64,000 nucleotides of DNA, from contig MWDI01000047.1 in assembly GCA_002070475.1 (NCBI GenBank), positions 1 through 64,000 on the forward strand. Reading direction: 5' to 3'. Position 1 is the first letter of the stretch; each line of letters opens with the position of its first letter. Under the pieces are notes generated by a model that did not search any database, had not been told where the DNA came from, and saw nothing but the letters and a program-made list of their open reading frames with translations. The position numbers were made by a program, and so were the translations under genes. Below, piece by piece: positions 8,857-18,592 of the stretch. This DNA is from Firmicutes bacterium ADurb.Bin146. GTDB lineage: Bacteria > Bacillota > Clostridia > DUPQ01.

Positions 8857-11826
8857 ATGGCAAAACCACATCTATTCACTAATCCTGAAGCAATTGCAAG
8901 AATTAAAGCAAACATAAAAAAATATGAATGGTACAAAAAGTCATTCTATAACATACAAAGCATGTGTGATGTTATGCTGGAAAAAGGATTTGAGGTACCT
9001 ACTCAAAAGGGATATGTTTTCAATGAAACATGCAGAGCCCACAATGCAGCACTGTTATTTGATCCATATAACAGGGAACTATATATTTGTCCTGTATGTA
9101 AGGTAAATTATAAAGATGAACCATATAAACGAGCGTGGATAACTACATATCATGCATGGCTGTCACAGATGTCCATATATCTTGGGATATGCTTTTTTGC
9201 GACAGAAGATGCGAAATATGCTAAGGCTATTAAAAAGATACTCGATGGTTACATAAAATATTACCCTACTTATCCTAATGAGGATAACGAAATAGGTACA
9301 GCAAAGGTATTCCAATCCACATTCATGGATTCTGTATGGCTTAGTTATCTTTGTGCAGGGTACGATATGGTAAATGACTGTGATGTATTTAGCGATGAAG
9401 ATAGAAAGGCTAGTCTGTCATTATTTCTAGATGTGGCAAAAGTAATAAGGGATTACGATGAAAAATGGAATAATCGACAAGCCTTCAATAATTCTGGAAT
9501 GTGTGCTGCTGCGTTTTTGAGTGAGGATAAGGAACTGCTAGATTATGTTTTAAATGGAGAACATGGTTTTATCGCACAGATGGGGCATTCCATTTTAGAA
9601 GATGGTCTTTGGTATGAAGGAGATAACTATCATTTCGCAACGGTTCCTTCAATGGTTAATATTGCTGAAATGTGTTATTTTAACGGTATTGACCTGTACA
9701 ACAAAAGCTTTAGCGGTCATTCCATAAAAGATATGTTTTATGCACCATTAAAATCACTTCTTCCAGATGGTACATTTCCTTCCAGAAAAGATTCCCCATA
9801 TGCTAATTCTATGATAAATAGATGGTACTGCGGGTTGTATGAACTGGCTTATGCAAGATATAAAGATAAAGAACTTGCAGATTTTTTAAATCTTGTTTAT
9901 GCATCTGTTCCGGACAAGAGCATGGCTTTATCTTCAGCAGCAGGTATAATGGATATTTTAAAACCAGCATATGCATCAAAAGAGGAAATGGACTGGAGAG
10001 CTTTTTTATCAGTACAGCCTAGAGAAAATTCAGATAAAGGTTTACCAGTCACTACGTCAATAAACATGACAGGAACAGGTTTAGCAGTTCTTAGAAGAAA
10101 AAATTCATACATAAATTTGGATTATGGTAATTATGGAGGAGGTCATGGACATCCGGACAGACTTAATATAACGTGCTTTCTCAATAATAGAAGATGGTTT
10201 ACAGATTATGGTACTGGTAATTATTATCTCGACCATTTAAGATATTACAGAAGTACTTTAGGTCATAATACTGTCAATCAAGATGGCAAAAGACAGTCAG
10301 CAGTTTCTGGTGAATATGATCTTTTTTATTCAGGCAGGATGTTTGATGCCGCCAGTGGGAAAGTAGCGGATATATACCCAAAAACATTTGGCAGAAGGAC
10401 AGTGGTGCTATTCGATAACGGAATTGCTTTTGACTATATTAATATAAAGTCTGATGAATCACATACTTATCATAATGTATATCATAGTTTTGGAAAGCTT
10501 AATGACGAATCATATCATAATACAAACGAGATATTTGAAGAAGAAGGATATGATTTTTTACATGATATAAAAAGAAATGTCGTCAAAGATGGGCAAGTTA
10601 ACATTTTCGAGACAGATAAAGCATCACTTATCATGCATGGGGCGGTTCTCGGCACAATGGTCCAGTATAGCGCAAGGGCATATGGACCTCCAAAGAATAT
10701 ACCAGACCTGTTTCCTATACTTATACAGGAAAAAACCGGTGAAGAAGTATTTTTCGCTAACATATATGAGGATGTAAAAAGTGGTCAAAAGAACAGGATT
10801 AAGAGCCTGACTACCATAGATTCTCATAGATTTGAAATTTGCTTTAACGATGACAAAAAAATGATTATTGATGTTTCACAGGGCGTTGAGATTATTTATG
10901 ATGGAATTGAGGAAAAAGCTATATACGAAAATAAACCTGAAATTGATACGGATATTACATATGAGTGTTGGATTGATTTTAAAGCAACAAATAATAAGCT
11001 CTTTTGTGTCGCGATGAGGAATAATAACAGCTATGAGAAAAAAGGCGATCTGTTTGATAAGGATATAGTGCTAGATGCATTCGGTTACGAAGTATTCAGA
11101 TTCCCAATAACCCAAAAAGGTATTGTAATAGAAGATGGATATTTAAAAGCATATTATTCAAAAAATAGGAAACCATTTATAAAAAAGATAATCTGTACTT
11201 TTGAATATGATAGGAGTATGCCTATAAATGAAGCGGTTCTTCAAAAAAACATATTTATTAATGACATATCGGCAATATCTAGAGCTGAAAGAAAATGGAA
11301 AGGTGAAGAAGACTTAAGCGCATCAGGCAGTATATTCGTCAGTTCAGGCAGATCACTGTCAATCGTGCTTAATGTTAAAGATGACAAGGTTTTATTTTCA
11401 GGTGGTAAATATGAATATGATAATGATAACATACAGCTATACTTCAACAAAAGAAAAGAAGAATTTAGGAATGTGGATGTGTTGACTGATGAAGTATATT
11501 CTCTGATGCTAAAAGGAGGAAGTAGCGGTAATGTTTCAAAAGCAATTGCAATGACTAAATGCGTAAAAGATATAAACGGTATATCCTTAAGTATTAGCAA
11601 TACAGATTGCGGATATGATGTTTGTGTGGATATCCCATTCCATTGTTTAGGAGGGAAGCCATCCAAAGGTGATATATGGGGATTTGACTTAACTATATCA
11701 GACCGTGACAGCGGTGTCAGAAGAGAACTTATCGCTTACTGGTCAGGAGCTCTTCCAAATGAAAGGACATATATGTGCGGAGAAGATGACCATGATCCGA
11801 GAAGATTCGGATTGTTAATGTTTTAG
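8857..11826 (+). CDS. Heparinase II/III-like polysaccharide lyase with C-terminal CBM9-like domain
   Basis: A 989-residue protein with an alpha/alpha-toroid N-terminal half (DGLWYEGDNYHFATVP near residue 250, with the family Asn-Tyr-His) and a heparinase II/III beta-sandwich containing GGGHGHPDRLNITCF near 430, the metal-site GHGHxD motif, then FTDYGTGNYY. The last 200 residues (DNDNIQLYF, WGFDLTISD, RRFGLLMF) resemble a CBM9/DOMON carbohydrate-binding domain. Relatives cleave uronic-acid polymers by beta-elimination. No signal peptide is present, which is unusual for a lyase with a binding module. The ribosome binding site (AAAGG) is modest. It is transcribed divergently from the DHHW gene. 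Confidence 0.75.
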   Translation: MAKPHLFTNPEAIARIKANIKKYEWYKKSFYNIQSMCDVMLEKGFEVPTQKGYVFNETCRAHNAALLFDPYNRELYICPVCKVNYKDEPYKRAWITTYHAWLSQMSIYLGICFFATEDAKYAKAIKKILDGYIKYYPTYPNEDNEIGTAKVFQSTFMDSVWLSYLCAGYDMVNDCDVFSDEDRKASLSLFLDVAKVIRDYDEKWNNRQAFNNSGMCAAAFLSEDKELLDYVLNGEHGFIAQMGHSILEDGLWYEGDNYHFATVPSMVNIAEMCYFNGIDLYNKSFSGHSIKDMFYAPLKSLLPDGTFPSRKDSPYANSMINRWYCGLYELAYARYKDKELADFLNLVYASVPDKSMALSSAAGIMDILKPAYASKEEMDWRAFLSVQPRENSDKGLPVTTSINMTGTGLAVLRRKNSYINLDYGNYGGGHGHPDRLNITCFLNNRRWFTDYGTGNYYLDHLRYYRSTLGHNTVNQDGKRQSAVSGEYDLFYSGRMFDAASGKVADIYPKTFGRRTVVLFDNGIAFDYINIKSDESHTYHNVYHSFGKLNDESYHNTNEIFEEEGYDFLHDIKRNVVKDGQVNIFETDKASLIMHGAVLGTMVQYSARAYGPPKNIPDLFPILIQEKTGEEVFFANIYEDVKSGQKNRIKSLTTIDSHRFEICFNDDKKMIIDVSQGVEIIYDGIEEKAIYENKPEIDTDITYECWIDFKATNNKLFCVAMRNNNSYEKKGDLFDKDIVLDAFGYEVFRFPITQKGIVIEDGYLKAYYSKNRKPFIKKIICTFEYDRSMPINEAVLQKNIFINDISAISRAERKWKGEEDLSASGSIFVSSGRSLSIVLNVKDDKVLFSGGKYEYDNDNIQLYFNKRKEEFRNVDVLTDEVYSLMLKGGSSGNVSKAIAMTKCVKDINGISLSISNTDCGYDVCVDIPFHCLGGKPSKGDIWGFDLTISDRDSGVRRELIAYWSGALPNERTYMCGEDDHDPRRFGLLMF

Positions 11827-11918
11827 CATAAATCCGCAATACGTTTATAAATAAAAGTGGATGCTTTCCATTTAAATATTTAAGATAATAGGGTATAATT
11901 CTATTAGGTGGTATTTTT

Positions 11919-13640
11919 ATGAATCTTATTCACAAACTAAATCAAAAGCTGGATAAGATGTTCAACGGGGCTGTTCACGCAAGAGAAGAAAACGGATGCG
12001 TTGTTTTGACAGGCTCTCTTGATTCATGGGAAGATATAGTTAAAGCGGGATATCTTGCTGTCAACAAAAAGAGATATTATGGTGTAATTAATGATATTGA
12101 ATATACAAAAGAACCAATACCAGGAATAAGGCTGCCTGATTTTGAAGACTCTGTATATGATGATACACATTGCGATATTGCAATTATCGGAGCGGGAATT
12201 ATAGGTTGTTCGATAGCAAGAGAACTTGCAAGATATAAACTTAAGATATTATTAATTGATAAGGAACATGATGTAGGTATGCACGCCTCATCAAGAAATG
12301 ATGGCGAAATACATCCAGGAATCGATCTTATAAAAGGCCAGGTCAAGCAGAAGTTTAACATTAAAGGTAACGAAATGTATGACAGGGTATCTAAAGAGCT
12401 GGATTTTAAATTTTATAAGCCCGGTCAATACTTATGCTTTGACGATAAAAGACTGAAGTTTATAAGCAGTATTGCAAGGCTTTACTGGAGATTTATGAAG
12501 ATACCCACAATATATTTGAATAAAAATCAGCTTAAAGAAAGGATTGACGGCATCTCTGAGAAGATGGAATATGCTGTTTTTTTTCCAACTGCAGGTGTAG
12601 TCTCTCCTTATGAGGTTACTATAGCGTACGCAGAGAATGCATGCGATAACGGGGTAAGAATCGCGCTGGATACGGCAGTTACCAATATGGAGGTTTCTCA
12701 AAACAATATAATAAGCTTAAAAACAAATAGAGGAACCATATATCCCAAGCTAGTGATAAATGCAGCGGGAGCATATGCTGACAAAATAGCTGGTATGGCA
12801 CAAGATAGGTTCTATACTATACATGCTAGAAAAGGTACTAACGCGATATTTGACAAAAAAACTGTAAAAGATAAAAGATATATAGTATCTACATATGGAA
12901 TGAGTAAAGTGAAAACTGTACACAGTAAGGGCGGTGGTATAATAACAACGGCAGATGACAATATGCTAATCGGTCCTGATGCTTATGAAACATTTGATAG
13001 AGAGGATTTCAGTACTGATGGAAAAAACATTGACCAGATTTTACAAAAACATAGAAGGACTCTTCCAAACCTTAAAAAATCTGATATTATAGCATATTAT
13101 TCAGGTATAAGGGCAGCAACATATGAAGAGGATTTTGTCATTACAGAAGGAAAAAGAACAAAAAATATTATTCATGTTGCAGGCATACAGTCTCCTGGTC
13201 TTACAGCTGCTCCAGCAATAGCCGAGTATGTATCTAGAATGGCTTATAAAATGCTAAGCAAAAGTATATTAGTTGAACTTAATAATGATTTCAATCCCAT
13301 AAGGAAAGCCATTCCTGATCTGTCTAAATTAAATGAAGAAGAAAGAGATAGATTAATAAAAATGAATCCGGATTATGGAGTCATAGTATGTAGATGTGAG
13401 GAGATCAGTCTTGGTCAGATAAAAGATGCATTAACAAGAAGCGTTCCTTGTGACACATTAGATGGAGTGAAAAGGAGAGTTAGAGCAGGAATGGGAAGAT
13501 GTCAGGGTGGTTTTTGTGGACCCCTAGTTTTAAAAACAATAGCGCAAGTAAAAAAAATGGATTACGACCAGGTTGCAAAAAAAGATGATCAGAGTAGGAT
13601 TCTGTTCGGAAAGACCAAAAAACATGATACCAAAGTCTGA
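11919..13640 (+). CDS. GlpA-like FAD-dependent dehydrogenase with BFD-type iron-sulfur tail
   Basis: A 573-residue flavoprotein. Residues 10-75 have the look of a BON-like domain (NGCVVLTGSLDSWED, ending YGVINDIEY). The FAD-binding Rossmann motif CDIAIIGAGIIGCSIAREL begins near 88, with the DAO-family block HASSRNDGEIHPGID after it. The C-terminus carries a BFD-like [2Fe-2S] site: VCRCEEISLGQI near 490 and RAGMGRCQGGFC near 530. This is the layout of anaerobic glycerol-3-phosphate dehydrogenase subunit A and its relatives. The gene starts the operon that runs to 18569, with a TATAAT at 11894-11899 and AGGTGG before the ATG. The substrate may be another polyol phosphate. Confidence 0.8.
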   Translation: MNLIHKLNQKLDKMFNGAVHAREENGCVVLTGSLDSWEDIVKAGYLAVNKKRYYGVINDIEYTKEPIPGIRLPDFEDSVYDDTHCDIAIIGAGIIGCSIARELARYKLKILLIDKEHDVGMHASSRNDGEIHPGIDLIKGQVKQKFNIKGNEMYDRVSKELDFKFYKPGQYLCFDDKRLKFISSIARLYWRFMKIPTIYLNKNQLKERIDGISEKMEYAVFFPTAGVVSPYEVTIAYAENACDNGVRIALDTAVTNMEVSQNNIISLKTNRGTIYPKLVINAAGAYADKIAGMAQDRFYTIHARKGTNAIFDKKTVKDKRYIVSTYGMSKVKTVHSKGGGIITTADDNMLIGPDAYETFDREDFSTDGKNIDQILQKHRRTLPNLKKSDIIAYYSGIRAATYEEDFVITEGKRTKNIIHVAGIQSPGLTAAPAIAEYVSRMAYKMLSKSILVELNNDFNPIRKAIPDLSKLNEEERDRLIKMNPDYGVIVCRCEEISLGQIKDALTRSVPCDTLDGVKRRVRAGMGRCQGGFCGPLVLKTIAQVKKMDYDQVAKKDDQSRILFGKTKKHDTKV

Positions 13641-14901
13641 AAACACATATGATGTAACGATTATTGGAGGCGGGCCTGCAGGTCTGTCTGCCGCATTGAG
13701 CTCAGCGAAGAATAATGCGAAAACGCTTCTTATTGAAAGAGAAGCAAAGCTGGGAGGAATCCTAAAACAATGCATACATGACGGATTCGGTTTAATTATG
13801 TTCAAACAAAAACTCACTGGTCCTGAATATGCTCAATATTATATTAACATGCTGGAAAAAACTGATGTTGAGGTTACTTGTTCTACATTCGTAACGGAAA
13901 TGAAGAGAAAAGAAGATGGTACATTTCATTTGGTGCTAGTAACTTGTGATGGTATAAGGCACATTTGTTCAAAAACAATAGTGCTTGCTACTGGTTGCAG
14001 GGAAAGATCTGCAAAACAGATTTTTATACATGGGACTAGACCTGCAGGAATTCTTACTGCTGGAACAGCGCAGTATTATACGAATATATTAGGCCAGATG
14101 CCTGCAAAAAAGTGTGTGATACTGGGTTCAGGTGATATAGGGCTTATCATGGCAAGAAGGCTTACACTTGAAGGAGCAGTTGTGGAAGGAGTTTATGAGG
14201 CAAAGAAAGATCTGGGAGGTTTGTTGAGAAACTATTCGCAGTGTCTTATGGATTTTAATATACCGCTTCATACGCAGACTACCTGCACACGTGTTTTCGG
14301 GGAGAAAAGATTATCAGCTGTAGAGGTATGCGCTGTTGATGATGATATGAACCCATTAGAAGGAAGTGAAAGAATAATAGAATGCGATTCTTTGATTTTA
14401 TCAGTTGGTTTGATTCCGGAAAACGAGCTTGCTGAGAAACTTGGAATTGTAACAGATAAAGAGACAAATGGTCCTGCAGCTGATCATTGTCATCAGACAA
14501 TGGTAGATGGGGTTTTTGTCTGCGGAAATGCTTTTCATGTGAATGATCTGGTGGATTATGTTTCTTTAGGTGCAAAAACTGCAGGAAAATGCGCTGCCTT
14601 ATACTCGAAGAAAATTCGCAAGCTGATACCGATACTGCATGATGGTTACTTTGCTTACTGTGTTCCTCAGTTTATTGATATGTCTGCTAATGAAAAGAAG
14701 GTTGATATATATTTTCGAAGCAGAAAAAAAGAAGATAAAATACAAGTGACATTATCAGCAGGGGATGAAGTTATAATATCCAAAAAATATGTACAGATAA
14801 GGCCGTCAGAAATGGAACTTTTGCAGATTGATATAGGGGAAATAGAGAAAATTAATAACTGGAAAAATGGTGTGAGTATAAAAATGGAAAAGGTGGAATA
14901 A
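13624..14901 (+). CDS. FAD/NAD(P)-dependent oxidoreductase (GlpB/HcnB-like partner)
   Basis: A pyridine-nucleotide-disulfide-type flavoprotein of about 425 residues. The FAD-binding motif VTIIGGGPAGLSAALSSA lies near residue 12, a second Rossmann motif CVILGSGDIGLIMARRL near 160, and CATGCRE-like VLATGCRERS near 120. The C-terminal VFVCGNAFHVNDLVDYVS near 300 closes the FAD site. In Clostridia this protein sits with a GlpA-like subunit and DUF1667, as here, and probably relays electrons. I chose ATG 13624 (GGAAAG ahead), giving a 17-base overlap with the gene before; 13585 and TTG 13573 are alternatives. Confidence 0.8.
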   Translation: MIPKSENTYDVTIIGGGPAGLSAALSSAKNNAKTLLIEREAKLGGILKQCIHDGFGLIMFKQKLTGPEYAQYYINMLEKTDVEVTCSTFVTEMKRKEDGTFHLVLVTCDGIRHICSKTIVLATGCRERSAKQIFIHGTRPAGILTAGTAQYYTNILGQMPAKKCVILGSGDIGLIMARRLTLEGAVVEGVYEAKKDLGGLLRNYSQCLMDFNIPLHTQTTCTRVFGEKRLSAVEVCAVDDDMNPLEGSERIIECDSLILSVGLIPENELAEKLGIVTDKETNGPAADHCHQTMVDGVFVCGNAFHVNDLVDYVSLGAKTAGKCAALYSKKIRKLIPILHDGYFAYCVPQFIDMSANEKKVDIYFRSRKKEDKIQVTLSAGDEVIISKKYVQIRPSEMELLQIDIGEIEKINNWKNGVSIKMEKVE

Positions 14902-15282
14902 ATGCAAAAAGAGATAATTTGCATAGTGTGTCCAAGAGGATGTCATATGAATGTCCAAATACTGGATAATGCAATCACAGTTGAAGGGAATGCATGTAAA
15001 AGAGGAAGAGAGTTTGCTATTTTGGAAATGACAGCTCCGAAAAGATCACTAACAACAACTGTGAGAACGGTATATTCTCATTTTCCAGTACTTCCAGTAA
15101 GAACAGATACGCAGTTACCGAAGGATTTGCTTTTAGAAGCAATGAAGGTCATAGATGATACAATAGTGGATTATATGGTAAAAATGCACGATGTTATAAT
15201 CAAAGACATATTAGGGACAGGATGTAATATTATTGCATCCTGTGACCTTCCTAGAATACCTGAAGAAAGGGCAGACATATGA
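14902..15282 (+). CDS. DUF1667 domain protein
   Basis: A 126-residue cysteine-bearing protein with the DUF1667 pattern: CIVCPRGCHMNV at residues 7-18, GNACKRGREFA near 32, and PKRSLTTTVRT near 48. The spaced cysteines suggest a metal or iron-sulfur site. The family occurs almost only beside GlpA/GlpB-like flavoproteins, so it is probably a small electron-transfer subunit of that complex. The start follows AAGGTGGAATAA directly, adjacent to the stop of the previous gene, and the stop overlaps the next gene by 4 bases, showing tight translational coupling. Confidence 0.85.
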   Translation: MQKEIICIVCPRGCHMNVQILDNAITVEGNACKRGREFAILEMTAPKRSLTTTVRTVYSHFPVLPVRTDTQLPKDLLLEAMKVIDDTIVDYMVKMHDVIIKDILGTGCNIIASCDLPRIPEERADI

Positions 15283-16811
15283 AAAGACCGCTTGTTTTAG
15301 CATTTGATATCGGAACTCAAAGCACAAGAGTAATGCTTATAGATCAATTCGGTAATATACTGAACAAAATCCAAAAGCAGTATGAACAGCCATATTATTC
15401 ACAGCATCCAGGTTGGGCTGAGCAAAAACCTTATGTATATTGGGAGACTATGAAACAAACATGTCAGGAGTTAGCAAAAACATCAAAAGATGACTGGAAG
15501 GATATAATATGCGTCACCTGTACGACTATCAGGGACACATGCGTATGTTTGGACGAGTTTTATATGCCATTAAGAGATGTTATAGTATGGCTTGATAAGA
15601 GGAAAGCATCATGCTGCAAAGATATTCCTCTAATCAACAGGATTCTTTTTAAACTAGTCGGAATGCAGGAAGCTGTCCAGCTTCAAAAAGAAGTATCATA
15701 CTGTAACTGGATTGAGGAAAATCAGAAAGATATTTGGAAAAAAACCCATAAATTCGTGCTGCTTTCTGCATTTCTTAATTATCTGATGACTGGTAATCTT
15801 AAAGATTCAAAAGCTTCGTCAATAGGCCATATTCCATTTGATAATAAAAGAGGAGACTGGATGAAAAAAAATGACCTTACAAGATGTATATTTAATGTAA
15901 GGGATGAACAGATGTGTGAACTTACAGATCCTGGAGATATAATTGGTTACATAACAAAGGAGGCATCACAATGCCTCTGTGTTCCTGAAAATACTCCATT
16001 AATAGCAACAGGTTCAGACAAGGGTTGTGAGACATTAGGGCTTTCTGTCGTATCAGAAGATAAAGCTGCATTAAGTTTCGGGACTACTGCAACGATACAA
16101 TTCATGACACGAAAGTATATGGAGCCGCTACCTTTCCTTCCCGCATATTCCGCAGTGCTTAAAGGTTTTTATAATCCTGAAATACAGATTTACAGAGGAT
16201 TTTGGCTAATCTCATGGTTCAAAGATCAATTTTGTGAGAAAGAAAAAAATGAAGCGATGTGTAAATCATTAATTGCTGAAGATGTATTAAACGAAAAAAT
16301 GAAGGATGTCCCCATAGGTTGTGATGGATTGTTATGTAATCCATATTTTACTGCAGGAGTGTCAATGCCTGTCGCTAAAGGTGCGTTTATCGGTTTATCT
16401 GACATGACTACTAAATATCATATTTACCGATCTATTATAGAAGGAATTAATTTTGCTTTGTATGAAGGAAAGCTTGTAATGGAGAAAAGAGGTAGGAAAA
16501 AAATAAATAGCTTATACCTTGCAGGAGGAGGATCAAAAAGTCCTGAAATATGTCAGATTACTGCTGACATTTTCGGACTTCCTGTCCATACTATACAGAC
16601 AAATGAAGCTGGTGCATTAGGATCAGCAATAGTGGCATTTACTTCACAGAAGGTCTTCAATAGCATACAAGAAGCAATTGATGCAATGGTCCATGTTAAA
16701 CACGTTTATATGCCAGATGCTTCAAATCACAAGAAGTATATGAAAATTTACCATACACAGTTTATAAAAATTTTCAGTAAACTTCTACCATTATACAGAA
16801 AAAATTTATAG
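15279..16811 (+). CDS. FGGY-family carbohydrate kinase
   Basis: A 510-residue kinase of the FGGY family, which phosphorylates glycerol, xylulose and related polyols with ATP. The N-terminal phosphate loop AFDIGTQSTRVMLID lies at residues 8-22, followed by HPGWAEQKPYVYWE near 45. The second domain shows SFGTTATIQFM near 266 and the adenosine motif LAGGGSKSPEICQITAD near 413. The specific substrate is not readable. Linkage to GlpA-like flavoproteins suggests that it makes the phosphorylated polyol they oxidise. ATGA overlap couples it to the DUF1667 gene. Confidence 0.82.
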   Translation: MKRPLVLAFDIGTQSTRVMLIDQFGNILNKIQKQYEQPYYSQHPGWAEQKPYVYWETMKQTCQELAKTSKDDWKDIICVTCTTIRDTCVCLDEFYMPLRDVIVWLDKRKASCCKDIPLINRILFKLVGMQEAVQLQKEVSYCNWIEENQKDIWKKTHKFVLLSAFLNYLMTGNLKDSKASSIGHIPFDNKRGDWMKKNDLTRCIFNVRDEQMCELTDPGDIIGYITKEASQCLCVPENTPLIATGSDKGCETLGLSVVSEDKAALSFGTTATIQFMTRKYMEPLPFLPAYSAVLKGFYNPEIQIYRGFWLISWFKDQFCEKEKNEAMCKSLIAEDVLNEKMKDVPIGCDGLLCNPYFTAGVSMPVAKGAFIGLSDMTTKYHIYRSIIEGINFALYEGKLVMEKRGRKKINSLYLAGGGSKSPEICQITADIFGLPVHTIQTNEAGALGSAIVAFTSQKVFNSIQEAIDAMVHVKHVYMPDASNHKKYMKIYHTQFIKIFSKLLPLYRKNL

Positions 16812-16820
16812 GAGGGTACA

Positions 16821-18569
16821 ATGTCGCATAAATACAAAGGTTTTGAACCAAAATGGCTAGAGGAGGAATTTCCTAAGGATTCATACAGATCCATTTTTAA
16901 ATGGGGAGACCCATTGCATATTAAGGCTCCCAATGAAAACCTATACAAACTCATCAAACAGGTATTCCATATTGATGACGAATTTTTTAAAGATTACAAG
17001 GAAAATCTAGGTTTAGATAGAGTAAAATATGATATTCCTTCAACTATGGATGAAAAACATATAAAAATCTTTAAAGAAATAGTTGGAAATCAATACGTGC
17101 GCAATGATGATTATTCACGTCTTTCAGTAGCATATGGTAAGACGATGTATGATGTATTAAGGTTAAGAAATAAAAAAATCGAGAATCTGCCTGATGTCGT
17201 AATATATCCTGACACAAAAGAGCAGATTGAGAAAATTGTTGAGTATTGTACAATTCATAAGATACCAGTGTATGTATATGGAGGAGGATCGTCTGTTACA
17301 AGAGGAGTAGAATGTGTAAAGGGCGGTATTTCTCTAGATATGAGATTAAGATTCAATAAGGTTGTTTTTTTCAATGAAACAGACCAGACAATTACTGTTG
17401 AAGCTGGCATGAGCGGACCGAAACTTGAACAGGTATTGAATGATGCGGTAAAACTTTTCGGAGCAAAAAGAGCATATACATGTGGACATTTTCCTCAAAG
17501 TTTCGAATATTCCTCGGTAGGAGGCTGGACAGTCACAAGGGGAGCAGGCCAAAATTCTACATATTACGGTACAATATCTGATTTAGTAATACATCAGTCA
17601 TATGCGACTCCTATTGGCATCGTCGAAACAGACAAATATCCGAGAAAAGCAGTAGGTCCTGATTTAGGGCAAATAATGATGGGTTCAGAAGGGGCATTCG
17701 GTGTTCTTACACATGTGACTTTAAGAGTGTTCCGTCACATGCCAAAAACTATAAAGAGATTTTCATATATGTTCAAAGACTGGGAAACTGCACAGCAAGC
17801 TGCAAGAGAGATAATGCAGTCAGAAGCGGGATATCCTTCAGTATTTAGGTTATCTGATCCTGAAGAGACTGAAATCATGTTAAGGCTGTATGGAGTAATA
17901 GAAAGCCCGCTAAAGCATCTTTTCAGTATAAATGGATTCAAGGAAGGAAAGATGTGCTTGTTTTTAGGATTTACTAATGGAGAAAAGGGATTTTCCAGAA
18001 ATTGCGCTAAGAATGTCAGAAGAGTAGCAAGAAAGTTCAATGGCATGAATCTTACAGGAGCGGTAACAAAAGCATGGGAAAAGGGCAGGTTTACAGATCC
18101 ATATCTTAGAGATACCCTCCAGGATTTCGGAATAGTGACAGACACTATGGAATGTAGCGTAAACTGGAGCAACATGTCATATGTTCATGAACAGGTTAGA
18201 AAATACTGCAAATCAAGACCAGATACTGTATGCATGACACATATGTCCCATGTCTATCCGCAAGGAGCTAATTTGTATTTCATATTTATTGCCAAGATGA
18301 GTGATCTGGATGAATACAAGGCTTATCATTCAGGTATACTTGATGCTATACAGAAATCTAAAGCTTCTATGAGCCATCACCATGGTATAGGTAAAATGTT
18401 CGGTCCATGGTTGGAAGGATCTATAGGAAAGAATGAGTATTCAGTGTTCCGAGCCTTAAAAAACCATTTTGATAAAGATAATATAATGAATCCTGGTGGA
18501 ACTCTTGGGTTCGATATACCTAAAGAGGAATTAAGATTCTTAAAAGAAGATAATAAAGTTAATCTGTAA
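16821..18569 (+). CDS. FAD-binding oxidase, alkyl-dihydroxyacetonephosphate synthase-like
   Basis: A 582-residue protein of the VAO/PCMH flavin family, closest in motif to alkyl-DHAP synthase. The FAD pyrophosphate loop is VYGGGSSVTRGVE near residue 152, followed by GHFPQSFEYSSVGGWTVTRG near 226. The C-terminal cap carries MTHMSHVYPQGANLYF near 473, the histidine cluster SHHHGIGKMFGPWL near 518, and the closing FDKDNIMNPGGTLGF. It could form ether bonds on DHAP or simply oxidise a hydroxy acid. It is the last gene of the flavoprotein/kinase operon, 9 bases after the kinase, with a strong GGAGGGTACA site. Confidence 0.8.
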   Translation: MSHKYKGFEPKWLEEEFPKDSYRSIFKWGDPLHIKAPNENLYKLIKQVFHIDDEFFKDYKENLGLDRVKYDIPSTMDEKHIKIFKEIVGNQYVRNDDYSRLSVAYGKTMYDVLRLRNKKIENLPDVVIYPDTKEQIEKIVEYCTIHKIPVYVYGGGSSVTRGVECVKGGISLDMRLRFNKVVFFNETDQTITVEAGMSGPKLEQVLNDAVKLFGAKRAYTCGHFPQSFEYSSVGGWTVTRGAGQNSTYYGTISDLVIHQSYATPIGIVETDKYPRKAVGPDLGQIMMGSEGAFGVLTHVTLRVFRHMPKTIKRFSYMFKDWETAQQAAREIMQSEAGYPSVFRLSDPEETEIMLRLYGVIESPLKHLFSINGFKEGKMCLFLGFTNGEKGFSRNCAKNVRRVARKFNGMNLTGAVTKAWEKGRFTDPYLRDTLQDFGIVTDTMECSVNWSNMSYVHEQVRKYCKSRPDTVCMTHMSHVYPQGANLYFIFIAKMSDLDEYKAYHSGILDAIQKSKASMSHHHGIGKMFGPWLEGSIGKNEYSVFRALKNHFDKDNIMNPGGTLGFDIPKEELRFLKEDNKVNL

Positions 18570-18592
18570 ATAAAACTAATATAAGGAAAAAA

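Noticed and set aside
13573..13640. Frameshift between the two flavoprotein genes
   Set aside because: Each protein has a complete, family-typical end and start; the overlap is ordinary operon coupling.
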